Positions 34,095-42,388 of a stretch of DNA of 64,000 bases are shown here, piece after piece. This stretch comes from Paenibacillus massiliensis subsp. panacisoli DSM 21345 (GTDB lineage Bacteria > Bacillota > Bacilli > Paenibacillales > Paenibacillaceae). The notes below the pieces were generated by a model. The model had not been told where the DNA came from. It did not search any database and worked only from the letters and a program-made list of their open reading frames with translations. The translations under genes and the position numbers were made by a program. The stretch is from contig NZ_AUFO01000031.1 of assembly GCF_000426545.1 (NCBI RefSeq), positions 1 through 64,000 on the forward strand, written 5' to 3'. Position 1 is the first letter of the stretch. Each line of letters opens with the position of its first letter.

Positions 34095-37000
34095 CCAAAA
34101 GTTCCCCCTTTAAATTAAAAGCTTCCTTCATGGAGCTTAGGAATTCCTCAAGCAGTTCCATAAGCTGACGATCGCCTAGACCCGCGCCTTTTATAGCAAC
34201 GGTCATAGGAACCCCTTGATCAAATTGTACACGTCTTTCGAAGCGATTGCCAATCTGGGCAATTCCGGAAGGCTGAATCGCCTTTTCCTGCCCTTCATAG
34301 AAGCGCAAGACCATCTGATCAGCACGCTGAGTAAGTGACTCGATTCCATAAGCTCTTCCGTACACCTTGATCCTTGCGACTGCCAGTAGATTCACCACCG
34401 CCTCCGGCAAGTCCCCGAAACGGTCCACCAGCTCCTCCTCCAGCTCTGTCGCCTCCTGGAAGCTACTGATTGCTGCTACCTTCTTATAGATCTCAATCTT
34501 CTGAATACTATCGTAGATATAATCGCCAGGGAGATACGCATCAATGCTCAGATCAATGCTGGTCTTCCAATGCTGTGTCTGCTCAGGCTCTTCCCCGAAC
34601 ATAGTGACCTTACGTTTATTAATCTCTTCAGCAAGCATCTGTGAATATAGATCAAAGCCGACAGAAGCAATGAATCCGTGCTGCTCTGCTCCAAGCAGAT
34701 TACCCGCTCCACGTATAGAGAGGTCCCGCATCGCAATCTTGAAGCCTGAACCGAGCTCTGTGAACTCCTTGATCGACTGCAGACGCTTCTCTGCAACCTC
34801 TGTCAGTACCTTGTCCCGCTGGTAGGTGAAATACGCATATGCAATCCGATTCGATCTGCCCACGCGGCCACGAAGCTGATACAGCTGAGACAAGCCCATC
34901 TTGTCAGCATCATGCACGATAAGGGTATTCACATTAGGAATATCTACACCAGTCTCAATAATGCTGGTACTCACCAGCACATCATATTCACCATCCAGGA
35001 AGTCCAGAATGGTCTTCTCAAGCTCCGACTCCGACATCTGTCCATGACCGATTCCCACGCGGGCCTCAGGAACCAGAGCATTGATCTCGGCAGCCATTTC
35101 CTGAATGCCTTGAACACGGTTGTACAGGTAATACACTTGACCGCCGCGAGCCAGCTCCCGTTCAATAGCCTCACGTACCAGCGCCTGGCTGTGCTCGACA
35201 ACATATGTCTGGACCGGGAAACGATTCTCTGGTGGTGTCTCAATGACCGACAGATCACGCACTCCCAGCATAGACATATGAAGCGTACGTGGAATCGGTG
35301 TAGCCGTCAGCGTCAGCACGTCCACATTGGTCTTGAGCCGTTTCAGCTTCTCCTTATGAGTTACACCAAAGCGTTGCTCCTCATCCACAATCAACAGACC
35401 TAGATCCTTGAAGATCAGGTCCTGCGACAGCAGGCGATGCGTACCGATAACAATATCAACGGTACCCTGCTTCACACCTTTGATCGTCTCATTCTGCTCC
35501 TTGCGTGAGCGGAAGCGGCTGAGCACCTGGATATTGAACGGGTAGCCGGCGAACCGCTCTACGAACGTCTCATGATGCTGTTGAGCCAGAATAGTAGTCG
35601 GTACAAGCACAGCGACCTGCTTGCCCTCGATAGCCGACTTGAAGGCTGCCCGAATGGCAACCTCTGTCTTGCCATAGCCTACATCACCGCACAGCAGACG
35701 ATCCATGGGACGACTCATTTCCATATCCTTCTTGATCTCTTCAATTGCACGAATCTGATCACGAGTCTCGTCATAAGGGAACATGCCCTCGAATTCATGC
35801 TGCTCTGGTGTATCCTTCTCGAAGCCATAGCCAGGTGAGGACTGGCGATCAGCATAGAGCTTAATGAGGTCATCAGCAATATCCTGAACGGAGCTGCGCA
35901 CTTTATTCTTGACTCTCGTCCACTCGTTGCCACCGAGCTTGTAGATCTTGGGCTCCTTCTCCTCCGAACCCACATACTTCTGGATCAGGTCAATCTGCTC
36001 AATCGGTACCGACAGCTTGTCACCGCCTGCATACAGAATGTGCATGTAATCCTTGTGTATGCCACCGACCTCTAGCGTGCCGATGCCAAGATACTTACCA
36101 ATCCCGTGATTCTGGTGAACGACATAATCGCCGATCTTCAGCTCGCTATAGCTCTTGATCCGCTCAGCATTGTCTACATGGCGTCCTTGCTTGCGCGCCT
36201 TACGCTGCTTCTGCGAGAACATCTCACCCTCAGTAATGACCGCCAGATGTATGGACGGCATTTCAAAGCCGCTCTGCAGGTTGCCGATCAGCATCGTTGG
36301 TTCTGGAATATCATAATCCTGCAGCACACGGCGAATCCGATCAAGCCGGTCCTCTCCGTTAGCCAACATAATGACCTTGGTACCCGCCTTGATCCAACGC
36401 TCCATCTCCGACTTCAGGACGTTCATCTGTCCATGAAAATCCTGCATGGCACGGCTGATGAAGTTCAGAATATTCTGCGGCTGCGTATGCGGCACCTGGC
36501 GCAGGAACAGGGACATGAACAACGTCTGGAAGCGGCGTTGATACAATATGGTATCGCTAGATGCCCCTAATTCAAACTGGGGTAGCGTCTTGCCGTTCTG
36601 CAATAGATGCAGATTCCACTCCGATTCATCACGCTCCAGCTGCTTGGCCGTCTCCAGCATCCGTGCTGGCTCGTCAATGACCAGAATCGTGTCCTCAGGC
36701 ATGTAATCCAACAGCGTCTTATGCTCTGGATATAGAAGAGAGGCATATTTATATATTTCATCAAAATACACCCGCTCCCGTAGCAGCTCAATCTCCTTCT
36801 GGATTTCCTCCTTCAGACGTTGCTTCGCTTGCCGGTCCGTCGTCTTCTCGATCTGCTCTCCCAGTAGCAGTGCGGCCTGATCAGCTGCACGATTCATTCG
36901 AGCCGGATCAGCAATAAGCTCCCTGCACGGAGCTACCGTAATGGCCTGTACACGCTCAATAGAGCGTTGGTCTCCCGGATCGAAGGTACGAATCGAATCA

Positions 37001-37605
37001 ATCTCGTCATCGAACAGCTCGATCCGATAGGCTAACGGAGTCGTCATTGGATAGAAGTCGATAATTCCTCCACGCACACTCATTTCGCCTCGGGATTCCA
37101 CCCGTTCTACCCGTTGATAGCCTAATTCCACCATACGCAGCAAGAACGAATCTAGCTGTACGCTCTCTCCCTCTTTCAGCTCAATCCTAGCCGACGCCAC
37201 AGCCTCTGGCACAGGAAGATAACGGCGAATACCCGAATAGGGAGCTACAACTACGCCACGAAAGCCTTGAGCACATTTCATCAGCACATCGATTCGCTGG
37301 GACAATGTCTCAGGACTGGATACGGCAGCTTCAGCAGCTACCAGCTCATTGGCTGGGTACAGCAGTACTTGATCAGATGAAAGCGCTTCCTGCAAATCAT
37401 CCATGATTTTTTGTGCAGCGAACATATTATGCGTCATAATAAGGACTGGCCGCTTCGTCTCATAAGCTAGTGCTGCAATGAGCAGCTGACGAGCAGACCC
37501 GGATAGACCAGAAATAAGCTGCTCCTTCATTCCTGATGAAAGTCCGGCAGCAACTGATCCAAAATCGCTATCATTGGAAAAATCCTGAATAAGTGCTTGT
37601 AACAA
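34081..37605 (-). CDS. mfd: Transcription-repair coupling factor Mfd
   Basis: A DNA translocase that removes stalled RNA polymerase and recruits UvrA. It has an N-terminal UvrB-like region, an RNA-polymerase-interaction domain (about 480-560, YVVHQNHGIGKYLG), a RecG-like superfamily 2 translocase with Walker A GDVGYGKTEVA and the DEEQ box in LLIVDEEQRFG, and a C-terminal TRCF domain. The TTG at 37605 (AAAGGGG, 8 nt) gives the family start MLQALIQ; a GTG 9 nt earlier overlaps the ribosome-binding site. Length is 1174 aa. Confidence 0.96.
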   Translation of the reverse strand: MLQALIQDFSNDSDFGSVAAGLSSGMKEQLISGLSGSARQLLIAALAYETKRPVLIMTHNMFAAQKIMDDLQEALSSDQVLLYPANELVAAEAAVSSPETLSQRIDVLMKCAQGFRGVVVAPYSGIRRYLPVPEAVASARIELKEGESVQLDSFLLRMVELGYQRVERVESRGEMSVRGGIIDFYPMTTPLAYRIELFDDEIDSIRTFDPGDQRSIERVQAITVAPCRELIADPARMNRAADQAALLLGEQIEKTTDRQAKQRLKEEIQKEIELLRERVYFDEIYKYASLLYPEHKTLLDYMPEDTILVIDEPARMLETAKQLERDESEWNLHLLQNGKTLPQFELGASSDTILYQRRFQTLFMSLFLRQVPHTQPQNILNFISRAMQDFHGQMNVLKSEMERWIKAGTKVIMLANGEDRLDRIRRVLQDYDIPEPTMLIGNLQSGFEMPSIHLAVITEGEMFSQKQRKARKQGRHVDNAERIKSYSELKIGDYVVHQNHGIGKYLGIGTLEVGGIHKDYMHILYAGGDKLSVPIEQIDLIQKYVGSEEKEPKIYKLGGNEWTRVKNKVRSSVQDIADDLIKLYADRQSSPGYGFEKDTPEQHEFEGMFPYDETRDQIRAIEEIKKDMEMSRPMDRLLCGDVGYGKTEVAIRAAFKSAIEGKQVAVLVPTTILAQQHHETFVERFAGYPFNIQVLSRFRSRKEQNETIKGVKQGTVDIVIGTHRLLSQDLIFKDLGLLIVDEEQRFGVTHKEKLKRLKTNVDVLTLTATPIPRTLHMSMLGVRDLSVIETPPENRFPVQTYVVEHSQALVREAIERELARGGQVYYLYNRVQGIQEMAAEINALVPEARVGIGHGQMSESELEKTILDFLDGEYDVLVSTSIIETGVDIPNVNTLIVHDADKMGLSQLYQLRGRVGRSNRIAYAYFTYQRDKVLTEVAEKRLQSIKEFTELGSGFKIAMRDLSIRGAGNLLGAEQHGFIASVGFDLYSQMLAEEINKRKVTMFGEEPEQTQHWKTSIDLSIDAYLPGDYIYDSIQKIEIYKKVAAISSFQEATELEEELVDRFGDLPEAVVNLLAVARIKVYGRAYGIESLTQRADQMVLRFYEGQEKAIQPSGIAQIGNRFERRVQFDQGVPMTVAIKGAGLGDRQLMELLEEFLSSMKEAFNLKGELLDVVK

Positions 37606-37689
37606 AAAAGGCACCCCTTTTTACATTCATTTCATTCATACTCATCAATATCACTTGGAGGCATATGTATACGCCAGAACATATAAAAC

Positions 37690-37721
37690 TCAAAAGAAGC
37701 CTCGGCAGCGCTGCCAAGGCT
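37690..37721 (-). terminator. Intrinsic terminator of fin
   Basis: On the minus strand AGCCTTGGCAGCGCTGCCGAGGCT is followed by TCTTTTGAGTTTT. The stem contains a perfect 12-bp palindrome. Confidence 0.75.
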
Positions 37722-37785
37722 CCACAAGGCCAAGCTCATCTTGCCATGGTCAGGAAGACGGGGCCATCATTGTGCCATTTGGTTC

Positions 37786-38016
37786 TTATTGTAGCGGGTT
37801 GGCTAGGAGGCTCAGCTCCGGATGATCCTCGAGATTCTCCCTACAGTAATCGCAAGTGATACGAACCGTAATCTCGCCGCTTGAATTATAGGCTATTATA
37901 TCTCGCCGCTCGGACGGGGTCAAGAAATGGAAGCCGAGCCGTTCCTCTGATATATCGGGAGCATCAATTCGTCCAATGAACGTCCGGCAATGTCTGCATA
38001 CATAATTAACTGCCAT
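37786..38016 (-). CDS. fin: Anti-sigma-F factor Fin
   Basis: A 76-residue zinc-binding protein with two CxxC pairs (YVCRHCRTFIG and ITCDYCRENL). In B. subtilis Fin (YabK) binds RNA polymerase and helps switch from sigma-F to sigma-G in the forespore. ATG at 38016 gives the usual length, with AGGAGG 11 nt upstream. A sigma-F-type promoter lies at 38070-38100. It is placed between pth and mfd as in Bacillus. Confidence 0.92.
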   Translation of the reverse strand: MAVNYVCRHCRTFIGRIDAPDISEERLGFHFLTPSERRDIIAYNSSGEITVRITCDYCRENLEDHPELSLLANPLQ

Positions 38017-38069
38017 ACATCTATATGCCTCCTGAAAGTCTTTTATACTGAACATGCCACATTCATGAA

Positions 38070-38100
38070 TGATGTAGCCATGCCCATACTCTCAGTATGC
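38070..38100 (-). promoter_or_regulatory. fin promoter, sigma-F type
   Basis: On the minus strand GCATA (38096-38100), 16 bp, GGCTACATCA (38070-38079). Sigma-F consensus is GYATA-N16-GGNNANANTR; there is one mismatch in the -10. Confidence 0.55.
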
Positions 38101-38187
38101 CCGGAAAATGCCAATTTAGCCCTACCCGGTCATTGTGATGATCCCTCTCATTCTTACTCTCTGTTAATCGTCCTATTTGTTGAGCAT

Positions 38188-38748
38188 TTACTTGTTGAAT
38201 TTGGCCATCGTTCTTTCAAACGTCTCATTCAGACTGAATTCCAGAGCATCACAGGTCTCTTCAATCATGGAATCCAGTTGCTCCTTCTCTTTCTTGGGGA
38301 AGGTGGAGAGCACATAATCCACAATGGCATAACCAGGCTCTGGGCGCGAGATCCCCATCCGAATGCGGTTGAACTGCTGAGTACCTGTGTGCAGAATAAT
38401 CGACTTGATTCCGTTATGTCCGCCTGCACTGCCTTGGTAGCGAAGACGAATCTTGCCGATTTCGGTGTCCAGATCATCGTATACGACGATTAAATCATCA
38501 AGCGAAGCCTTATAATAATCCATATAGGCTCTGATGGACTCTCCAGACAGATTCATGTAGGTCATTGGCTTGATGATGACCGTCTTCACCCCGCCAATCA
38601 TTCCTTCACCCACCAAGGCCTTGCATTTACTCTGATTAACAGCAATGCCGTGGCGTGCAGCCAGCCTGTCCAATGCCATGAAGCCGACATTGTGTCTAGT
38701 TTTCTCGTATTGTGGACCTGGGTTCCCTAATCCGACAATCCATTTCAT
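38188..38748 (-). CDS. pth: Peptidyl-tRNA hydrolase
   Basis: Recycles peptidyl-tRNA released from ribosomes. Motifs: MKWIVGLGNPGPQYEKTRHNVGF (catalytic His in the TRHN segment), KPMTYMNLSGE, the second block YDDLDTEIGKIRLR, and GGHNGIKSI. Length is 186 aa. ATG at 38748 matches the family start and has AGAGAGG 10 nt upstream. The same gene is called spoVC in B. subtilis. The upstream 300 bp hold the plus-strand small gene at 38856-39059. Confidence 0.96.
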   Translation of the reverse strand: MKWIVGLGNPGPQYEKTRHNVGFMALDRLAARHGIAVNQSKCKALVGEGMIGGVKTVIIKPMTYMNLSGESIRAYMDYYKASLDDLIVVYDDLDTEIGKIRLRYQGSAGGHNGIKSIILHTGTQQFNRIRMGISRPEPGYAIVDYVLSTFPKKEKEQLDSMIEETCDALEFSLNETFERTMAKFNK

Positions 38749-38782
38749 TGCGGCTTCGCCTCTCTTTGCAGTTATTATTTTT

Positions 38783-38811
38783 TTGATACAATAGTCTGTA
38801 ATCTGTATATT
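38783..38811 (+). promoter_or_regulatory. Promoter of the plus-strand small gene (sigma-A type)
   Basis: Plus strand TTGATA (38783-38788), 17 bp, TATATT (38806-38811). It points at the ATT-initiated gene whose ribosome-binding site starts 30 bp downstream. Confidence 0.55.
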
Positions 38812-38855
38812 GAATATATTGCATATTCCAGCTCTGAATAGGAAGGTGACAGCAC

Positions 38856-39059
38856 ATTCGAGACCCGTCAGATACACTATCATATGACAGCCATTTTCTG
38901 TACCATCTGAAGAACGCCGTTCCTGTCCAGGTATATGATGACACAGGTAAGCATGTTGAACTTGGGCTCATAGCCCGGTTCAACGAATATTTCGTGGAGA
39001 TTGGCGGCACTCTCTATCACCGCAAGCGATTCGTCTTTATCTCACGTCCTGGCTTTTGA
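38856..39059 (+). CDS. Unrecognised 67-residue protein, apparent ATT start
   Basis: The frame from 38856 to the TGA at 39057-39059 reads RDPSDTLSYDSHFLYHLKN, then VPVQVYDDTGKHVELGLI, then FNEYFVEIGGTLYHRKRF, then VFISRPGF. Alternating hydrophobic and charged residues suggest a small beta-barrel (Sm/SH3-like) after a short polar N-terminus; the family is not recognised. The frame contains no ATG, and its only GTG is at the internal valine of YFVEI. A strong GGAAGGTGA sits 6 nt before an ATT codon, and a promoter lies upstream. The alternative is a gene that lost one base near 38891, since an ATG at 38884 would join the frame after a 1-nt change. Confidence 0.6.
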   Translation: MRDPSDTLSYDSHFLYHLKNAVPVQVYDDTGKHVELGLIARFNEYFVEIGGTLYHRKRFVFISRPGF

Positions 39060-39141
39060 TCAAGCGGATAATCCAGCATCACATATTCACCATGCTAGCC
39101 GCACCATACATGTATTACCTGCAATCCTATGAGACACGCCG

Positions 39142-39180
39142 ATAGGGGTTACTTTTTCCTGAATGGAAAAGTAACCCCTA
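39142..39180. terminator. Long perfect hairpin between the small gene and prs
   Basis: TAGGGGTTACTTTT and AAAAGTAACCCCTA pair perfectly around an 11-nt loop. Neither strand has a T-tract after the stem. Its position between convergent genes suggests a bidirectional transcript end, possibly factor-assisted or a processing barrier. Confidence 0.55.
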
Positions 39181-39198
39181 CGTCATACCCCGGTCTTC

Positions 39199-40152
39199 TT
39201 ATTCGATTTCAAACAGCTTACTAATGGACAGTTCTTCATGAACACGGATAATGGCTTCACCCATTAACGGCGCCACGGAGAGGACCTTTAACTTACTCGT
39301 CGGATTCGGATGAATGATAGGAATCGTATCGGTTACCACCACTTCTTTGAGTGGAGCATTCTCAAGACGTTCCATAGCTGGACCCGATAGCACGGGATGG
39401 GTACAGCACGCGTAGACTTCCTTCACGCCGCCTTCCTTGAGTGCATTCGCTCCAAGAACAATTGTACCAGCCGTATCAATAATGTCATCGATCAGGATGG
39501 CTGTCTTGCCCTCAATGTTACCGATGATATTCATCACTTCACTTACGTTGGGCTCTGGACGACGCTTGTCAATGATTGCGAGCGGGGCATTCAGGAAATC
39601 AGCCAGCTTGCGCGCCCGGACTACACCACCGTGGTCAGGAGATACGACAATGGGATTCTCAATCTGCTTAGAGCGGAAGTATTGAGCCAGAATAGGTACA
39701 CCCAGCATATGGTCAACCGGAATATCGAAGAAGCCTTGAATTTGCATGGCATGCAAATCCATTGTTATGACACGGTGTGCACCGGCTTTCTCGATCAGGT
39801 TGGCCACCAGCTTGGCCGTAATCGGATCACGTGAACGTGCCTTACGGTCTTGTCGGGCATAACCATAGTAAGGAATAACAACGTTGATGCTCTTGGCAGA
39901 GGCACGCTTGAGTGCATCTACCATAACCAGCAATTCCATCAGGTTATCGTTGACTGGATTACAGGTGGATTGCACGATGTAGACGTGACATCCACGTACA
40001 CTCTCTGACAATTTGACTTGAATCTCCCCATCACTAAATGAGGTGGTGTGGGACTCACCCATTGGAATGCCGATATAATCTGCGATCTGATGGGCTAGCT
40101 TAGGATTAGAGTTACAGGTGAAAATCTTTAATTTGGAATCACAATAAGTCAT
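39199..40152 (-). CDS. prs: Ribose-phosphate pyrophosphokinase (PRPP synthetase)
   Basis: Makes PRPP from ribose-5-phosphate and ATP for purine, pyrimidine, histidine and NAD synthesis. The flexible-loop block YYGYARQDRKARSRDPITAK is divided by its arginines, the PRPP site is AILIDDIIDTAGT and the metal site VITMDLHAMQIQGFF. Length is 317 aa. ATG at 40152 has GGAGGG at 9 nt. It follows glmU, as in Bacillus. No ctc/rplY gene follows. Confidence 0.97.
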   Translation of the reverse strand: MTYCDSKLKIFTCNSNPKLAHQIADYIGIPMGESHTTSFSDGEIQVKLSESVRGCHVYIVQSTCNPVNDNLMELLVMVDALKRASAKSINVVIPYYGYARQDRKARSRDPITAKLVANLIEKAGAHRVITMDLHAMQIQGFFDIPVDHMLGVPILAQYFRSKQIENPIVVSPDHGGVVRARKLADFLNAPLAIIDKRRPEPNVSEVMNIIGNIEGKTAILIDDIIDTAGTIVLGANALKEGGVKEVYACCTHPVLSGPAMERLENAPLKEVVVTDTIPIIHPNPTSKLKVLSVAPLMGEAIIRVHEELSISKLFEIE

Positions 40153-40277
40153 TAATATAAACCCTCCGTGCTGGTTCATTCATTGGAATCTGATACACAC
40201 TGTATTCATCTGCTGATTTTCAAATAACAACCGGGAAATGATGCCTAATATCACTGAATCAACTAGTGTATAACTGT

Positions 40278-41681
40278 CTATTTAGATGAATTGCCGCGTT
40301 CCTTTTTGGCTTTCGCCTGATTGCGAATTCTGTCCGCGTAGCCAGACTTGTTCTCTTGACGGCTGCGAGCAATCGCTAGGTCGTTGTCAGGAACGTCCGA
40401 GGTGATCGTGGAGCCTGCCACGACATATGCGCCCTTGCCGATGTGGACTGGAGCGATCAGATTCACGTTGCTGCCAATGAATGCATCGTCTTCAATCTCT
40501 GTAATGGATTTATTATATCCATCGTAATTCACCGTTATTGCACCGCATCCTATATTGACATTCTTACCCACTTTCGCATCCCCTATATAGCTAAGATGCG
40601 ACACTTTGGAGTTGTCATCAATTGTTGCATTCTTGACCTCTACGAAATCGCCAACCTTGACGTGCTCGCCCAAACGAGAGCCAGGACGCAAATAAGCGAA
40701 TGGACCGACAGATGTACGCTGTCCAACCTCTGCATCATCCAGAACGGAATAGCGAATTTCCACATGATCATGCACAATCGTATTTGTCAGATTCGCATTC
40801 GGTCCAACGACGCAAAACTCACCGATACGAGTGGTGCCTGTGAGAATCGTCCCTGGATGAAGTACGGTATCTGCTCCAATCTCCACCTCACTACCAATAT
40901 ACGTGGAAGCCGGATCAATGACTGTTACTCCGCCTAGCATATGGCGACGAACGATGCGCTCCTTCATGTAACGCTCAGCTTCTGACAGAGCTACTCGGTC
41001 ATTCACACCGATGGACTCGGCCGGATCATGGGCCAAATACCCCTCGACGGCTTCACCTTCACCGCGCAAAATGCCAATCACATCCGTCAGGTAGTACTCT
41101 TGCTGCGCATTTTGATTCGTGACCTGTTCGAGAGCCTTGAACAACTTGGCATTATCAAAGCAGTACGTACCCGTGTTGATTTCACTAATAGCATTTTCTT
41201 CTGCCGAGCAATCCTTTTGCTCTACGATTTTAATGACAGAACCTGCCTTGTCGCGTACGACACGCCCATAACCATGCGGATCTGGCAATTCAGCTGTCAG
41301 TACAGTAGCCGCAGCACCCTTGCTCTCGTGATGAGCAATAAGCCCCTCTACCGTCTCCGGTGTAACGAGTGGCGTATCTCCGCAGATAATGATGGTAGTA
41401 CCTTTTTCTTCACCCAAGAGGGCCTTAGCCTGCTTGACTGCATGACCAGTACCCAGTTGCTCCTGCTGCAGAGCATACTCCGCCTTGTCTCCCAAATATC
41501 CCTGTACGGCTTCTGCGCCGTGGCCTACAATCACGACTGTGCGTGTCACGCCAGCTTCACGAATTGTATCATGAACGTGGCCGACCATTGGCTTGCCGCA
41601 TACGGGATGCAGCACTTTGTAGAGCTTGGACTTCATACGCTTTCCTTGCCCTGCGGCAAGAATCACAGCCATCCTTTTCAA
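40278..41681 (-). CDS. glmU: Bifunctional UDP-N-acetylglucosamine pyrophosphorylase / glucosamine-1-phosphate acetyltransferase
   Basis: Makes UDP-GlcNAc for the cell wall. The N-terminal uridyltransferase has LAAGQGKRMKSKLYKVLHP (about 7-25) and QEQLGTGHAV. The C-terminal left-handed beta-helix (from about 250) has hexapeptide repeats and the acetyltransferase residues in HLSYIGDA and GCGAITVNYDG. The TTG at 41681 has GGAGG at 8 nt; the next in-frame ATG has only AAAGG directly adjacent. Length is 467 aa. Confidence 0.97.
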   Translation of the reverse strand: MKRMAVILAAGQGKRMKSKLYKVLHPVCGKPMVGHVHDTIREAGVTRTVVIVGHGAEAVQGYLGDKAEYALQQEQLGTGHAVKQAKALLGEEKGTTIIICGDTPLVTPETVEGLIAHHESKGAAATVLTAELPDPHGYGRVVRDKAGSVIKIVEQKDCSAEENAISEINTGTYCFDNAKLFKALEQVTNQNAQQEYYLTDVIGILRGEGEAVEGYLAHDPAESIGVNDRVALSEAERYMKERIVRRHMLGGVTVIDPASTYIGSEVEIGADTVLHPGTILTGTTRIGEFCVVGPNANLTNTIVHDHVEIRYSVLDDAEVGQRTSVGPFAYLRPGSRLGEHVKVGDFVEVKNATIDDNSKVSHLSYIGDAKVGKNVNIGCGAITVNYDGYNKSITEIEDDAFIGSNVNLIAPVHIGKGAYVVAGSTITSDVPDNDLAIARSRQENKSGYADRIRNQAKAKKERGNSSK

Positions 41682-41861
41682 GTGCTTATCCTCCAATCCT
41701 TTAGCTCAACCTTTTTGCTGCATTCAGCTATATTTCACATTACAGGAATCCAATACTTGATGGTTGCTTCATCGAATTTGCTCAAGATATGCTCCCTCAA
41801 GATTAGCCCTTCATGCTGTTGCCTATAGTCAATACCATAAAGATTATATTTTATATTAGAC

Positions 41862-41899
41862 AAAAAGAAAAGAGAGCCACAGTTCGTGGCTCTCTTTTC
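41862..41899 (-). terminator. Intrinsic terminator of spoVG
   Basis: On the minus strand GAAAAGAGAGCCAC-GAACT-GTGGCTCTCTTTTC is followed by TTTTTG. Confidence 0.92.
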
Positions 41900-41930
41900 T
41901 TCAAAACCCCAATCGCGTCCAAGTTGTATC

Positions 41931-42218
41931 TTAGGCGCCTTCTTCGATTACTTCTTCTTCCTCCACGGCTGCCCGCTCATACTCTGCCAGGACTGCAGCC
42001 TGGATTTTCTCACGGGTACCAGAGGAGATTGGGTGGGCAATATCGCGGAACTCCCCGTCCGGGGTGCGCTTGCTTGGCATAGCCACGAACATTCCATTGT
42101 TACCATCAATGACACGAATGTCATGCACGACAAACTCTCCATCGATCGTAATGGAAGCAATCGCCTTCATTCTCCCTTCCGAGTTCACGCGGCGAAGTCT
42201 TACATCCGTAATTTGCAT
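41931..42218 (-). CDS. spoVG: Septation / RNA-binding regulator SpoVG
   Basis: A 95-residue nucleic-acid-binding protein. The family start MQITDVRLRRVNSEGRMKAI, VVHDIRVIDGNNGMFVAMPSK and DIAHPISSGTREKIQ (segments) are highly conserved. It affects cortex formation, asymmetric septation and post-transcriptional control. AAAGGTGGT lies upstream of ATG 42218. It has a perfect sigma-H promoter and its own terminator. Unlike B. subtilis, no yabJ (ridA) lies between it and purR. Confidence 0.97.
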   Translation of the reverse strand: MQITDVRLRRVNSEGRMKAIASITIDGEFVVHDIRVIDGNNGMFVAMPSKRTPDGEFRDIAHPISSGTREKIQAAVLAEYERAAVEEEEVIEEGA

Positions 42219-42259
42219 GTGTTGTATTCACCACCTTTTTCCAATAAGGACTTGGTGTA

Positions 42260-42288
42260 TAATTCCACACGCCGGAGCAAATTCCTTC
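42260..42288 (-). promoter_or_regulatory. spoVG promoter, sigma-H type
   Basis: On the minus strand GAAGGAATT (42280-42288), 11 bp, GTGGAATTA (42260-42268). Both fit the sigma-H consensus (RNAGGAWWW, N11-12, RNNGAATWW) at every specified position. An A/T-rich tract upstream resembles the AbrB-bound region of B. subtilis spoVG. Confidence 0.85.
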
Positions 42289-42388
42289 TTTTTTTGTACA
42301 ATTTGTATCCTGAAATCAGGAAAATTTTTCAATACCCTCAATTTTTACCTGTTACAAGGGCATTTTTATGGAATATGACAATTTAATG

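Noticed and set aside
38696..39010. 104-codon minus-strand frame upstream of pth
   Set aside because: Its composition is irregular. The opposite strand holds the better-formed ATT gene, and pth has a clear start at 38748.
41028..41828. 266-codon plus-strand frame
   Set aside because: It overlaps glmU antisense and runs into the spoVG-glmU gap, with no motif or start signal.
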